Positions 23,302 to 35,717 of a stretch of 64,000 bases of DNA are shown piece by piece; the stretch's first letter is position 1, and every line of letters starts with the position of its first letter. The notes beneath the pieces were generated by a model. The model saw nothing but the letters and a program-made list of their open reading frames with translations, was not told where the DNA came from and searched no databases. The position numbers were made by a program, and so were the translations under genes. Source of the DNA: Limnomonas spitsbergensis (taxonomy: Eukaryota > Chlorophyta > Chlorophyceae > Chlamydomonadales); NCBI GenBank assembly GCA_037349105.1, contig JAYJMM010000036.1:6112001-6176000 (forward strand), in the 5' to 3' direction.

Positions 23302-23395
23302 CATCCTCCTCCTCCTCCTCCTCCTCCGTCTCCTCCTCCTCCTCCTCCTCCCACTCCCCCTCCTCCTCCTCCTCCTCCACCTGCTCCTCTTGCTC
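23302..23395. repeat. (TCC)n microsatellite inside transposon copy A
   Basis: A run of TCC/CTC triplets interrupted by a few variants. On the minus strand it gives a glutamate-rich open frame, a by-product of the repeat and not a credible gene. The tract is absent from copy B and accounts for much of the length difference. Confidence 0.85.
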
Positions 23396-23451
23396 CTGAT
23401 CCTCCAGATCCTCCATCGGACGTCGAACCACGGACGTCGAATCAAACAGTC

Positions 23452-23465
23452 GCGCGCTAGCGCGC
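23452..23465. repeat. Perfect palindrome GCGCGCTAGCGCGC in copy A
   Basis: A 14-bp perfect palindrome, also present at 24359-24372 in copy B. Its retention in both copies suggests it is an original part of the element, possibly a structural or protein-binding site. Confidence 0.7.
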
Positions 23466-24358
23466 AAAATTTTGTAGAAAGTGCTGTTTTTAATTCATAC
23501 CGCGCACCCCCAAAATAATTGTTTGGGCACCTGACTGACACGTCGCGCAGCGGCAATTTTTGAATTAATATTAGCGCGCAGCCATGTCCGCGCACCCCAA
23601 TAATTATTTAATTACGAGCGGAGCTAAAGTGGTTCTACGGTACTGAATATGTTACTAGTTAAATATTTTGGGGGTGAGCGGGTACATGCGCGATAGAATA
23701 ACAATTAGCAAAAAGTGTGTGCGGCCGGTCAGTAACAGGCCCAACCAACTATTTTGTCAGTGCGCGGGGTATTTTCTGTACCTACCATCAAAAACTGATT
23801 AGGACTGATTTATGCCACATCCATTCACATATTGCTGACCGTGTACTTTTCTTTCAAGCATCAAACTAGGTTTTTAAATGAGTCGACAATACGTAGTGGT
23901 TGCAAGAGTTGCGCAAAGTAAATTTTACGACTCACAGAAAGTGTTGTTAAATTGCTTGTTACGAACTTGCTTCGCAACATAACAAGCAACTTGTTTTATA
24001 ACATACACGTGCACAAAGTAGAGTACTTTTTGCTTGCGCAACAAATTTGATCTATTTGTCATCCAAAGGGGTGCGCGGACTCTATTCGATTTCACGGTAC
24101 AACTATGGTTGAGTCTGTGCGGACAAGTCGCGATGTACATATCAAGCTCCTAGCACGAGAGGTTGATAGGCTCCCTCTTAAATACCGTAAAACGCCTTTT
24201 ACTCCGCTCGTAATTAAATAATTATTGGGGTGCGCGGACATAGCTGCGCGCTAATATTAATTCAAAAATTGCCGCTGCGCGGAGCGTCAGTCAGGTGCCC
24301 AAACAACTATTTTGGGGGTGCGCGGTATGAATTAAAAACAACACTTTTTACAAAAATG

Positions 24359-24372
24359 GCGCGCTAGCGCGC
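24359..24372. repeat. Perfect palindrome GCGCGCTAGCGCGC in copy B
   Basis: Counterpart of the palindrome at 23452-23465, conserved between the two element copies although neighbouring bases differ. Confidence 0.7.
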
Positions 24373-24480
24373 GACTGTTTGATTCGACATCCGTTCAGCC
24401 ATCCTTGTCAAGTCTGCTCAAATAGCCATGCACAGCAACACTACTGATGACTCAGATGAGCACTACTGGCTGGCAGTGCT

Positions 24481-24556
24481 GAACATTGCCAGGATTCGAA
24501 CCGCAGACCTCAGGGTCGACTGCAAAGTTCCGTAGTACCACTGAGCCCCCCGGGCA
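24481..24556 (-). other. tRNA-like A box/B box module in transposon copy B
   Basis: On the minus strand, GGCTCAGTGGTA (24547-24536) is followed by a perfect B box GGTTCGAATCC (24502-24492). It is homologous to the module in copy A. The cloverleaf stems are not convincing. The B box is better preserved here than in copy A. Confidence 0.55.
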
Positions 24557-24986
24557 CCAATAGCCACACGTTTCCTGAGGCCAGGAATCGTCGGAGGAAA
24601 GGGAAGGAGGCTACGGTATGCGGGTCCTGCTAGCTTCAAGCGAAGTTGTAACAGAGTTTGACAGTACTGGCTGAAAGCTGCGCGGAGTAAAATTTAAATT
24701 GTTTCCAGTGATGCGCGATGTTTAATTAAATTTCCTGCTGCGCGACGTTAAATTTAATTAAAATTTCGTCGCTGCGCGACCGTTTTTTAAATTCTTTTTG
24801 GGGTGCGCGGCCGAAAAATAAATTCTTTTTTTTGGGGGTGCGCGGACCTTAAGGCGTTTTACGGTAAATGAGTGCATGTAAGATTCTTGCGCTCTACCAT
24901 CCCACCCTACCTCACTGGGCACACTTGGAGGTTTGCATGCTCCTTGTGCATCCTATTCACCGCTAAAATGTTTAGGTGCGTGCGTG

Positions 24987-25065
24987 TAAGAGTCTTGCGC
25001 TCTGCCAACTGAGCTAACCGGGCAGTCTTCGCCCATTGAGGGGTTCGAACCCTCGACCACAAGAT
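24987..25065 (-). tRNA. Permuted tRNA-Lys(CUU), copy 12, acceptor mismatch
   Basis: U67 to A gives a G6/A67 mismatch. T-loop position 59 is G to A, which is tolerated and leaves B box GGTTCGAACCC. It lies about 120 bp past the second transposon insertion. Confidence 0.85.
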
Positions 25066-27092
25066 TTCACGCTCATGACGGTCTCAAACCTGCGCACCAG
25101 CCAACCATAGGTTCGTAAACAGTCTCTTTAAAGCCACGGACACGACTGCTCTTGATCACTCTTTCTCCAAGACGACGGCAGAATCGGCGACCGAGCCAAG
25201 GTGCGGCGAGACACACCGCTTTCACGGAACCCTCTTAAGGACAAGGCCTCCGGGGAGATGACCCTGCAACACGCCTTGCGTCGTTTAAAAGCAAACGGCT
25301 GGCCATATATAGGAGGGCGATTTCAGGAGACCTCTCCCCTCGGCCAAACGACCTGCTCCAACACGCTTGTCCTTGGCTGAGGCCGGCGTCCGGAACCACG
25401 CCAAAAGCTCAATGGCACCCACTTGAGGGTGTTCGACAGCCGCAACCCATAGGAGCTCGCCGTTCACCGACAGCGTTGGCCCACTTTTCCGGGGGCGCGT
25501 CAATTAGGCCACCGGGCCCAACCGACCGATCGCCCAAGTCGACCGCACCGACCAAGCTCCTCGTCACCACCCTTCGTGGATGGCGCTTCCCGCCATCGAT
25601 TTGCTATATGCGAGACTTCAAGGGCCTCGCTCCTACGGTCTTGTGAGGTTTCTCCTCGTTGTTCCGCTTGGGTAGTTCATGCTTCTTGCCATGCCTATAG
25701 GTTGGCTTGTTTCAAGACGCGACTCGAAGAATCGGCGAGCCCATTTCCGGCAAAGCCTACTGAAATTGGGGCTTGACATGATTGTGCCCCCGGTACACGC
25801 CGGGGTTATTTTACATGCTCGTGCAAAGTCCCGGTTCATGTCTTTCCTTCAAATAACTGATTGCGACTCACATAGCGACTCGGAGATGAACGTTGACCAT
25901 TAAGTCTATAGTCAAAGTCGTGGACTACTCGTGGTTGTGCCATATCATGTTCTTTAGAGTCGAGTTTTGACGCATGTCTTTCAAAGATTTATATTGTATG
26001 TGATCGCTTCTTAACTTCTCATTTTTTGATCACATGCATTTGGATCTCGGTTGTAGTCGAAGAAGGGCCGGTCGAAGACTCGAAAACATCTGCTATAGAC
26101 AAGTATCTTACGTTTTTCTGGTATCAACCTCAATCACACGGACTATGCAGCATGTGGAGACGCAAAAAGGACACCTGCCACATTGCCGTTTCTACGCCTC
26201 CGTCGGTAACTGACAATAAACCTTTGCCGTCGTGCTCATCATAATCTTGGGGCTGACTAAACTACGGGTAGATAAAATCGTCCCACACTATCGGCCTTTT
26301 TAAGAACCTCTGCTTGGCCAGGGCCGGCTACAAAGAGAACCTCGCATGTCAAAAACGGTTACTTGGCAGACCCTCGGTGCTTCCCTTGTGCACGGTAAAT
26401 TCGCACTTTGACATGTCCCCAACATGCATACTGAATATGTTACTAGTTAAATATTTTGGGGGTGAGCGGGTACATGCGCGATAGAATAACAATTAGCAAA
26501 AAGTGTGTGCGGCCGGTCAGTAACAGGCCCAACCAACTATTTTGTCAGTGCGCGGGGTATTTTCTGTACCTACCATCAAAAACTGATTAAGACTGATTTA
26601 TGCCACATCCATTCACATATTGCTGACCGTGTACTTTTCTTTCAAGCATCAAACTAGGTTTTTAAACGAGTCGACAATACGTAGTGGTTGCAAGAGTTGC
26701 GCAAAGTAAATTTTACGACTCACAGAAAGTGTTGTTAAATTGCTTGTTACGAACTTGCTTCGCAACATAACAAGCAACTTGTTTTATAACATACACGTGC
26801 ACAAAGTAGAGTACTTTTTGCTTGCGCAACAAATTTGATCTATTTGTCATCCAAAGGGGTGCGCGGACTCTATTCGATTTCACGGTACAACTATGGTTGA
26901 GTCTGTGCGGACAAGTCGCGATGTACATATCAAGCTCCTAGCACGAGAGGTTGATAGGCTCCCTCTTAAATATATGAGTGCATGTAAGATTCTTGCGCTC
27001 TACCATCCCACCCTACCTCACTGGGCACACTTGGAGGTTTGCATGCTCCTTGTGCATCCTATTCACCGCTAAAATGTTTAGGTGCGTGCGTG

Positions 27093-27171
27093 TAAGAGTC
27101 TTGCGCTCTGCCAACTGAGCTAACCGGGCAGTCTTCGCCCAATGAGGGGCTCGAACCCTCGACCACAAGAT
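27093..27171 (-). tRNA. Circularly permuted tRNA-Lys(CUU), copy 13, intact
   Basis: Consensus in both halves, joint, leader GCGTG and trailer CACGC. Confidence 0.92.
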
Positions 27172-29227
27172 TTCACGCTCATGACGGTCTCAAACCTGCG
27201 CACCAGCCAACCATAGCTTCGTAAACAGTCTCTTTAAAGCCACGGACACGACTGCTCTTGATCACTCTTTCTCCAAGACGACGGCGGAATCGGCGACCGA
27301 GCCAAGGTGCGGCGAGACACACCGCTTTCACGGAACCCTCTTAAGGACAAGGCCTCCGGGGAGATGACCCTGCAACACGCCTTGCGTCGTTTAAAAGCAA
27401 ACGGCTGGCCATATATAGGAGGGCGATTTCAGGAGACCTCTCCCCTCGGCCAAACGACCTGCTCCAACACGCGTCGTTGTTATTTCGTCCGGGTGGAACG
27501 CTTGTCCTTGGCTGAGGCCGGCGTCCGGAACCACGCCAAAAGCTCAATGGCACCCACTTGAGGGTGTTCGACAGCCGCAACCCATAGGAGCTCGCCGTTC
27601 ACCGACAGCGTTGGCCCACTTTTCCGGGGGCGCGTCAATTAGGCCACCGGGCCCAACCGACCGCTCGCCCAAGTCGACCGCATCGACCAAGCTCCTCGTC
27701 ACCACCCTTCGTGGATGGCGCTTCCCGCCATCGATTTGCTGTATGCGAGACTTGAAGGGCCTCGCTCCTACGGTCTTGTGAGGTTTCTCCTCGTTGTTCC
27801 GCTTGGGTAGTTCATGCTTCTTGCCATGCCTATAGGTTGGCTTGTTTCAAGACGCGACTCGAAGAATCGGCGAGCCCATTTCCGGCAAAGCCTACTGAAA
27901 TTGGGGCTTGACATGATTGTGCCCCCGGTACACGCCGGGGTTATTTTACATGCTCGTGCAAAGTCCCGGTTCATGTCTTTCCTTCAAATAACTGATTGCG
28001 ACTCACATAGCGACTCGGAGATGAACGTTGACCATTAAGTCTATAGTCAAAGTCGTGGACTACTCGTGGTTGTGCCATATCATGTTCTTTATAGTCGAGT
28101 TTTGACGCATGTCTTTCAAAGATTTATATTGTATGTGATCGCTTCTCAACTTCTCATTTTTTGATCACATGCATTTGGATCTCGGTTGTAGTCGAAGAAG
28201 GGCCGGTCGAAGACTCGAAAACATCTGCTATAGACAAGTATCTTACGTTTTTCTGGTATCAACCTCAATCACACGGACTATGCAGCATGTGGAGACGCAA
28301 AAAGGACACCTGCCACATTGCCGTTTCTACGCCTCCGTCGGTAACTGACAATAAACCTTTGCCGTCGTGCTCATCATAATCTTGGGGCTGACTAAACTAC
28401 GGGTAGATAAAATCGTCCCACACTATCGGCCTTTTTAAGAACCTCTGCTTGGCCAGGGCCGGCTACAAAGAGAACCTCGCATGTCAAAAACGGTTACTTG
28501 GCAAACCCTCGGTGCTTCCCTTGTGCACGGTAAATTCGCACTTTGACATGTCCCCAACATGCATACTGAATATGTTACTAGTTAAATATTTTGGGGGTGA
28601 GCGGGTACATGCGCGATAGAATAACAATTAGCAAAAAGTGTGTGCGGCCGGTCAGTAACAGGCCCAACCAACTATTTTGTCAGTGCGCGGGGTATTTTCC
28701 GTACCTACCATCAAAAACTGATTAGGACTGATTTATGCCACATCCATTCACATATTGCTGACCGTGTACTTTTCTTTCAAGCATCAAACTAGGTTTTTAA
28801 ATGAGTCGACAATACGTAGTGATTGCAAGAGTTGCGCAAAGTAAATTTTACGACTCACAGAAAGTGTTGTTAAATTGCTTGTTACGAACTTGCTTCGCAA
28901 CATAACAAGCAACTTGTTTTATAACATACACGTGCACAAAGTAGAGTACTTTTTGCTTGCGCAACAAATTTGATCTATTTGTCATCCAAAGGGGTGCGCG
29001 GACTCTATTCGATTTCACGGTACAACTATGGTTGAGTCTGTGCGGACAAGTCGCGATGTACATATCAAGCTCCTAGCACGAGAGGTTGATAGGCTCCCTC
29101 TTAAATATATGAGTGCATGTAAGATTCTTGCGCTCTACCATCCCACCCTACCTCACTGGGCACACTTGGAGGTTTGCATGCTCCTTGTGCATCCTATTCA
29201 CCGCTAAAATGTTTAGGTGCGTGCGTG

Positions 29228-29306
29228 TAAGAGTCTTGCGCTCTGCCAACTGAGCTAACCGGGCAGTCTTCGCCCAATGAGGGGCTCGAACCCTAGACCA
29301 CAAGAT
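29228..29306 (-). tRNA. Permuted tRNA-Lys(CUU), copy 14, outer T-stem mismatch
   Basis: G49 is T, so the outer 49/65 pair of the T stem is lost. Everything else is consensus. Confidence 0.85.
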
Positions 29307-31368
29307 TTCACGCTCATGACGGTCTCAAACCTGCGCACCAGCCAATCATAGCTTCGTAAACAGTCTCTTTAAAGCCACGGACACGGCTGCTCTTGATCAC
29401 TCTTTCTCCAAGACGACGGCAGAATCGGCGACCGAGCCAAGGTGCGGCGAGACACACCGCTTTCACGGAACCCTCTTAAGGACAAGGCCTCCGGGGAGAT
29501 GACCCTGCAACACGCCTTGCGTCGTTTAAAAGCAAACGGCTGGCCATATATAGGAGGGCGATTTCAGGAGACCTCTCCCCTCGGCCAAACGACCTGCTCC
29601 AACACGCGTCGTTGTTATTTCGTCCGGGTGGAACGCTTGTCCTTGGCTGAGGCCGGCGTCCGGAACCACGCCAAAAGCTCAATGGCACCCACTTGAGGGT
29701 GTTCGACAGCCGCAACCCATAGGAGCTCGCCGTTCACCGACAGCGTTGGCCCACTTTTCCGGGGTCGCGTCAATTAGGCCACCGGGCCCAACCGACCGAT
29801 CGCCCAAGTCGACCGCACCGACCAAGCTCCTCGTCACCACCCTTCGTGGATGGCGCTTCCCGCCATCGATTTGCTGTATGCGAGACTTGAAGGGCCTCGC
29901 TCCTACGGTCTTGTGAGGTTTCTCCTCGTTGTTCCGCTTGGGTAGTTCATGCTTCTTGCCATGCCTATAGGTTGGCTTGTTTCAAGACGCGACTCGAAGA
30001 ATCGGCGAGCCCATTTCCGGCAAAGCCTACTGAAATTGGGGCTTGACATGATTGTGCCCCCGGTACACGCCGGGGTTATTTTACATGCTCGTGCAAAGTC
30101 CCGGTTCATGTCTTTCCTTCAAATAACTGATTGCGACTCACATAGCGACTCGGAGATGAACGTTGACCATTAAGTCTATAGTCAAAGTCGTGGACTACTC
30201 GTGGTTGTGCCATATCATGTTCTTTATATTTATAGTCGAGTTTTGACGCATGTCTTTCAAAGATTTATATTGTATGTGATCGCTTCTCAACTTCTCATTT
30301 TTTGATCACATGCATTTGGATCTCGGTTGTAGTCGAAGAAGGGCCGGTCGAAGACTCGAAAACATCTGCTATAGACAAGTATCTTACGTTTTTCTGGTAT
30401 CAACCTCAATCACTCGGACTATGCAGCATGTGGAGACGCAAAAAGGACACCTGCCACATTGCCGTTTCTACGCCTCCGTCGGTAACTGACAATAAACCTT
30501 TGCCGTCGTGCTCATCATAATCTTGGGGCTGACTAAACTACGGGTAGATAAAATCGTCCCACACTATCGGCCTTTTTAAGAACCTCTGCCTGGCCAGGGC
30601 CGGCTACAAAGAGAACCTCGCATGTCAAAAACGGTTACTTGGCAGACCCTCGGTGCTTCCCTTGTGCACGGTAAATTCGCACTTTGACATGTCCCCAACA
30701 TGCATACTGAATATGTTACTAGTTAAATATTTTGGGGGTGAGCGGGTACATGCGCGATAGAATAACAATTAGCAAAAAGTGTGTGCGGCCGGTCAGTAAC
30801 AGGCCCAACCAACTATTTTGTCAGTGCGCGGGGTATTTTCTGTACCTACCATCAAAAACTGATTAGGACTGATTTATGCCACATCCATTCACATATTGCT
30901 GACCGTGTACTTTTCTTTCAAGCATCAAACTAGGTTTTTAAATGAATCGACAATACGTAGTGGTTGCAAGAGTTGCGCAAAGTAAATTTTACGACTCACA
31001 TAAAGTGTTGTTAAATTGCTTGTTACGAACTTGCTTCGCAACATAACAAGCAACTTGTTTTATAACATACACGTGCACAAAGTAGAGTACTTTTTGCTTG
31101 CGCAACAAATTTGATATATTTGTCATCCAAAGGGGTGCGCGGACTCTATTCGATTTCACGGTACAACTATGGTTGAGTCTGTGCGGACAAGTCGCGATGT
31201 ACATATCAAGCTCCTAGCACGAGAGGTTGATAGGCTCCCTCTTAAATATATGAGTGCATGTAAGATTCTTGCGCTCTACCATCCCACCCTACCTCACTGG
31301 GCACACTTGGAGGTTTGCATGCTCCTTGTGCATCCTATTCACCGCTAAAATGTTTAGGTGCGTGCGTG

Positions 31369-31447
31369 TAAGAGTCTTGCGCTCTGCCAACTGAGCTAAC
31401 CGGGCAGTCTTCGCCCATTGAGGGGCTCGAACCCTCGACCACAAGAT
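31369..31447 (-). tRNA. Permuted tRNA-Lys(CUU), copy 15, acceptor mismatch
   Basis: U67 to A (G6/A67 mismatch), the same change as in copies 7 and 12. Other positions are consensus. Confidence 0.85.
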
Positions 31448-33503
31448 TTCACGCTCAAGACGGTCTCAAACCTTCGCACCAGCCAATCATAGCTTCGTAT
31501 ACACTCTCTTTAAAGCCACGGACACGACTGCTCTTGATCACTCTTTCTCCAAGACGACGGCAGAATCGGCGACCGAGCCAAGGTGCGGCGAGACACACCG
31601 CTTTCACGGAACCCTCTTAAGGACAAGGCCTCCGGGGAGATGACCCTGCAACACGCCTTGCGTCGTTTAAACGCAAACGGCTGGCCATATATAGGAGGGC
31701 GATTTCAGGAGACCTCTCCCCTCGGCCAAACGACCTGCTCCAACACGCGTCGTTGTTATTTCGTCCGGGTGGAACGCTTGTCCTTGGCTGAGGCCGGCGT
31801 CCGGAACCACGCCAAAAGCTCAATGGCACCCACTTGAGGGTGTTCGACAGCCGCAACCCATAGGAGCTCGCCGTTCACCGACAGCGTTGGCCCACTTTTC
31901 CGGGGGCGCGTCAATTAGGCCACCGGGCCCAACCGACCGATCGCCCAAGTCGACCGCACCGACCAAGCTCCTCGTCACCACCCTTCGTGGATGGCGCTTC
32001 CCGCCATCGATTTGCTGTATGCGAGACTTGAAGGGCCTCGCTCCTACGGTCTTGTGAGGTTTCTCCTCGTTGTTCCGCTTGGGTAGTTCATGCTTCTTGC
32101 CATGCCTATAGGTTGGCTTGTTTCAAGACGCGACTCGAAGAATCGGCGAGCCCATTTCCGGCAAAGCCTACTGAAATTGGGGCTTGACATGATTGTGCCC
32201 CCGGTACACGCCGGGGTTATTTTACATGCTCGTGCAAAGTCCCGGTTCATGTCTTTCCTTCAAATAACTGATTGCGACTCACATAGCGACTCGGAGATGA
32301 ACGTTGACCATTAAGTCTATAGTCAAAGTCGTGGACTACTCGTGGTTGTGCCATATCATGTTCTTTATAGTCGAGTTTTGACGCATGTCTTTCAAAGATT
32401 TATATTGTATGTGATCGCTTCTCAACTTCTCATTTTTTGATCACATGCATTTGGATCTCGGTTGTAGTCGAAGAAGGGCCGGTCGAAGACTCGAAAACAT
32501 CTGCTATAGACAAGTATCTTACGTTTTTCTGGTATCAACCTCAATCACACGGACTATGCAGCATGTGGAGACGCAAAAAGGACACCTGCCACATTGCCGT
32601 TTCTACGCCTCCGTCGGTAACTGACAATAAACCTTTGCCGTCGTGCTCATCATAATCTTGGGGCTGACTAAACTACGGGTAGATAAAATCGTCCCACACT
32701 ATCGGCCTTTTTAAGAACCTCTGCCTGGCCAGGGCCGGGTACAAAGAGAACCTCGCATGTCAAAAACGGTTACTTGGCAGACCCTCGGTGCTTCCCTTGT
32801 GCACGGTAAATTCGCACTTTGACATGTCCCCAACATGCATACTGAATATGTTACTAGTTAAATATTTTGGGGGTGAGCGGGTACATGCGCGATAGAATAA
32901 CAATTAGCAAAAAGTGTGTGCGGCCGGTCAGTAACAGGCCCAACCAACTATTTTGTCAGTGCGCGGGGTATTTTCTGTACCTACCATCAAAAACTGATTA
33001 GGACTGATTTATGCCACATCCATTCACATATTGCTGACCGTGTACTTTTCTTTCAAGCATCAAACTAGGTTTTTAAATGAGTCGACAATACGTAGTGGTT
33101 GCAAGAGTTGCGCAAAGTAAATTTTACGACTCACAGAAAGTGTTGTTAAATTGCTTGTTACGAACTTGCTTCGCAACATAACAAGCAACTTGTTTTATAA
33201 CATACACGTGCACAAAGTAGAGTACTTTTTGCTTGCGCAACAAATTTGATATATTTGTCATCCAAAGGGGTGCGCGGACTCTATTCGATTTCACGGTACA
33301 ACTATGGTTGAGTCTGTGCGGACAAGTCGCGATGTACATATCAAGCTCCTAGCACGAGAGGTTGATAGGCTCCCTCTTAAATATATGAGTGCATGTAAGA
33401 TTCTTGCGCTCTACCATTCCACCCTACCTCACTGGGCACACTTGGAGGTTTGCATGCTCCTTGTGCATCCTATTCACCGCTAAAATGTTTAGGTGCGTGC
33501 GTG

Positions 33504-33582
33504 TAAGAGTCTTGCGCTCTGCCAACTGAGCTAACCGGGCAGTCTTCGCCCAATGAGGGGCTCGAACTCTCGACCACAAGAT
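33504..33582 (-). tRNA. Permuted tRNA-Lys(CUU), copy 16, T-stem mismatch
   Basis: G52 is A, giving an A52/C62 mismatch and altering the first base of the B box. Other arms are paired. Confidence 0.83.
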
Positions 33583-35638
33583 TTCACGCTCATGACGGTC
33601 TCAAACCTGCGCACCAGCCAATCATAGCTTCGTAAACAGTCTCTTTAAAGCCACGGACACGACTGCTCTTGATCACTCTTTCTCCAAGACGACGGCAGAA
33701 TCGGCGACCGAGCCAAGGTGCGGCGAGACACACCGCTTTCACGGAACCCTCTTAAGGACAAGGCCTCCGGGGAGATGACCATGCAACACGCCTTGTGTCG
33801 TTTAAAAGCAAACGGCTGGCCATATATAGGAGGGCGATTTCAGGAGACCTCTCCCCTCGGCCAAACGACCTGCTCCAACACGCGTCGTTGTTATTTCGTC
33901 CGGGTGGAACGCTTGTCCTTGGCTGAGGCCGGCGTCCGGAACCACGCCAAAAGCTCAATGGCACCCACTTGAGGGTGTTCGACAGCCGCAACCCATAGGA
34001 GCTCGCCGTTCACCGACAGCGTTGGCCCACTTTTCCGGGGGCACGTCAATTAGGCCACCGGGCCCAACCGACCGATCGCCCAAGTCGACCGCACCGACCA
34101 AGCTCCTCGTCACCACCCTTCGTGGATGGCGCTTCCCGCCATCGATTTGCTGTATGCGAGACTTGAAGGGCCTCGCTCTTACGGTCTTGTGAGGTTTCTC
34201 CTCGTTGTTCCGCTTGGGTAGTTCATGCTTCTTGCCATGCCTATAGGTTGGCTTGTTTCAAGACGCGACTCGAAGAATCGGCGAGCCCATTTCCGGCAAA
34301 GCCTACTGAAATTGGGGCTTGACATGATTGTGCCCCCGGTAAACGCCGGGGTTATTTTACATGCTCGTGCAAAGTCCCGGTTCATGTCTTTCCTTCAAAT
34401 AACTGATTGCGACTCACATAGCGACTCGGAGATGAACGTTGACCATTAAGTCTATAGTCAAAGTCGTGGACTACTCGTGGTTGTGCCATATCATGTTCTT
34501 TAGAGTCGAGTTTTGACGCATGTCTTTCAAAGATTTATATTGTATGTGATCGCTTCTCAACTTCTCATTTTTTGATCACATGCATTTGGATCTCGGTTGT
34601 AGTCGAAGAAGGGCCGGTCGAAGACTCGAAAACATCTGTTATAGACAAGTATCTTACGTTTTTCTGGTTTCAACCTCAATCACTCGGACTATGCAGCATG
34701 TGGAGACGCAAAAAGGACACCTGCCACATTGCCGTTTCTACGCCTCCGTCGGTAACTGGCAATAAACCTTTGCCGTCGTGCTCATCATAATCTTGGGGCT
34801 GACTAAACTACGGGTAGATAAAATCGTCCCACACTATCGGCCTTTTTAAGAACCTCTGCCTGGCCAGGGCCGGCTACAAAGAGAACCTCGCATGTCAAAA
34901 ACGGTTACTTGGCAGACCCTCGGTGCTTCCCTTGTGCACGGTAAATTCGCACTTTGACATGTCCCCAACATGCATACTGAATATGTTACTAGTTAAATAT
35001 TTTGGGGGTGAGCGGGTACATGCGCGATAGAATAACAATTAGCAAAAAGTGTGTGCGGCCGGTCAGTAACAGGCCCAACCAACTATTTTGTCAGTGCGCG
35101 GGGTATTTTCTGTACCTACCATCAAAAACTGATTAGGACTGATTTATGCCACATCCATTCACATATTGCTGACCGTGTACTTTTCTTTCAAGCATCAAAC
35201 TAGGTTTTTAAATGAATCGACAATACGTAGTGGTTGCAAGAGTTGCGCAAAGTAAATTTTACGACTCACATAAAGTGTTGTTAAATTGCTTGTTACGAAC
35301 TTGCTTCGCAACATAACAAGCAACTTGTTTTATAACATACACGTGCACAAAGTAGAGTACTTTTTGCTTGCGCAACAAATTTGATATATTTGTCATCCAA
35401 AGGGGTGCGCGGACTCTATTCGATTTCACGGTACAACTATGGTTGAGTCTGTGCGGACAAGTCGCGATGTACATATCAAGCTCCTAGCACGAGAGGTTGA
35501 TAGGCTCCCTCTTAAATATATGAGTGCATGTAAGATTCTTGCGCTCTACCATCCCACCCTACCTCACTGGGCACACTTGGAGGTTTGCATGCTCCTTGTG
35601 CATCCTATTCACCGCTAAAATGTTTAGGTGCGTGCGTG

Positions 35639-35717
35639 TAAGAGTCTTGCGCTCTGCCAACTGAGCTAACCGGGCAGTCTTCGCCCAATGAGGGGCCCGA
35701 ACCCTCGACCACAAGAT
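35639..35717 (-). tRNA. Permuted tRNA-Lys(CUU), copy 17, A58G in T loop
   Basis: T loop TTCGGGC, the same change as copies 8 and 9 but about 18 kb away. That suggests either recurrence or exchange between distant units. Confidence 0.82.

Larger units (their letters stand above)
22770..23640 (+). mobile_element. Non-autonomous DNA transposon (MITE-like), copy A, 871 bp
   Basis: The element interrupts the unit between GCATA and CTGAATATG, which are contiguous in other units. Left end CCGTAAAACCACTTAAGCTC and right end (read inward) CCGTAGAACCACTTTAGCTC form terminal inverted repeats. TA is duplicated at 22768-22769 and 23641-23642. The interior is AT-rich with recurring CGCGCAGC and CGCGCACCCC motifs, a tRNA-like module, a (TCC)n tract and the palindrome GCGCGCTAGCGCGC. 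It has no transposase ORF, so it would depend on enzyme supplied elsewhere. TA duplication fits Tc1/mariner-type insertion, but the termini alone do not settle the superfamily. Confidence 0.85.
24185..24864 (-). mobile_element. Non-autonomous DNA transposon (MITE-like), copy B, 680 bp
   Basis: Same family as the element at 22770-23640 but in opposite orientation: its right half, reverse-complemented, follows copy A's left half closely, including the tRNA-like module. Ends CCGTAAAACGCCTTTTACTC and (inward) CCGTAAAACGCCTTAAGGTC are inverted repeats, with TA on both sides (24183-24184, 24865-24866). The target CTTAAATATATGAG shows one base change (AAATGAG) on the right flank. It lacks the ~190-bp microsatellite part of copy A. 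No transposase is present. Confidence 0.85.

Noticed and set aside
23252..23595. Glutamate-rich or arginine-rich minus-strand frames in transposon copy A
   Set aside because: They are translations of the (TCC)n microsatellite in two frames and are absent from copy B of the same element.
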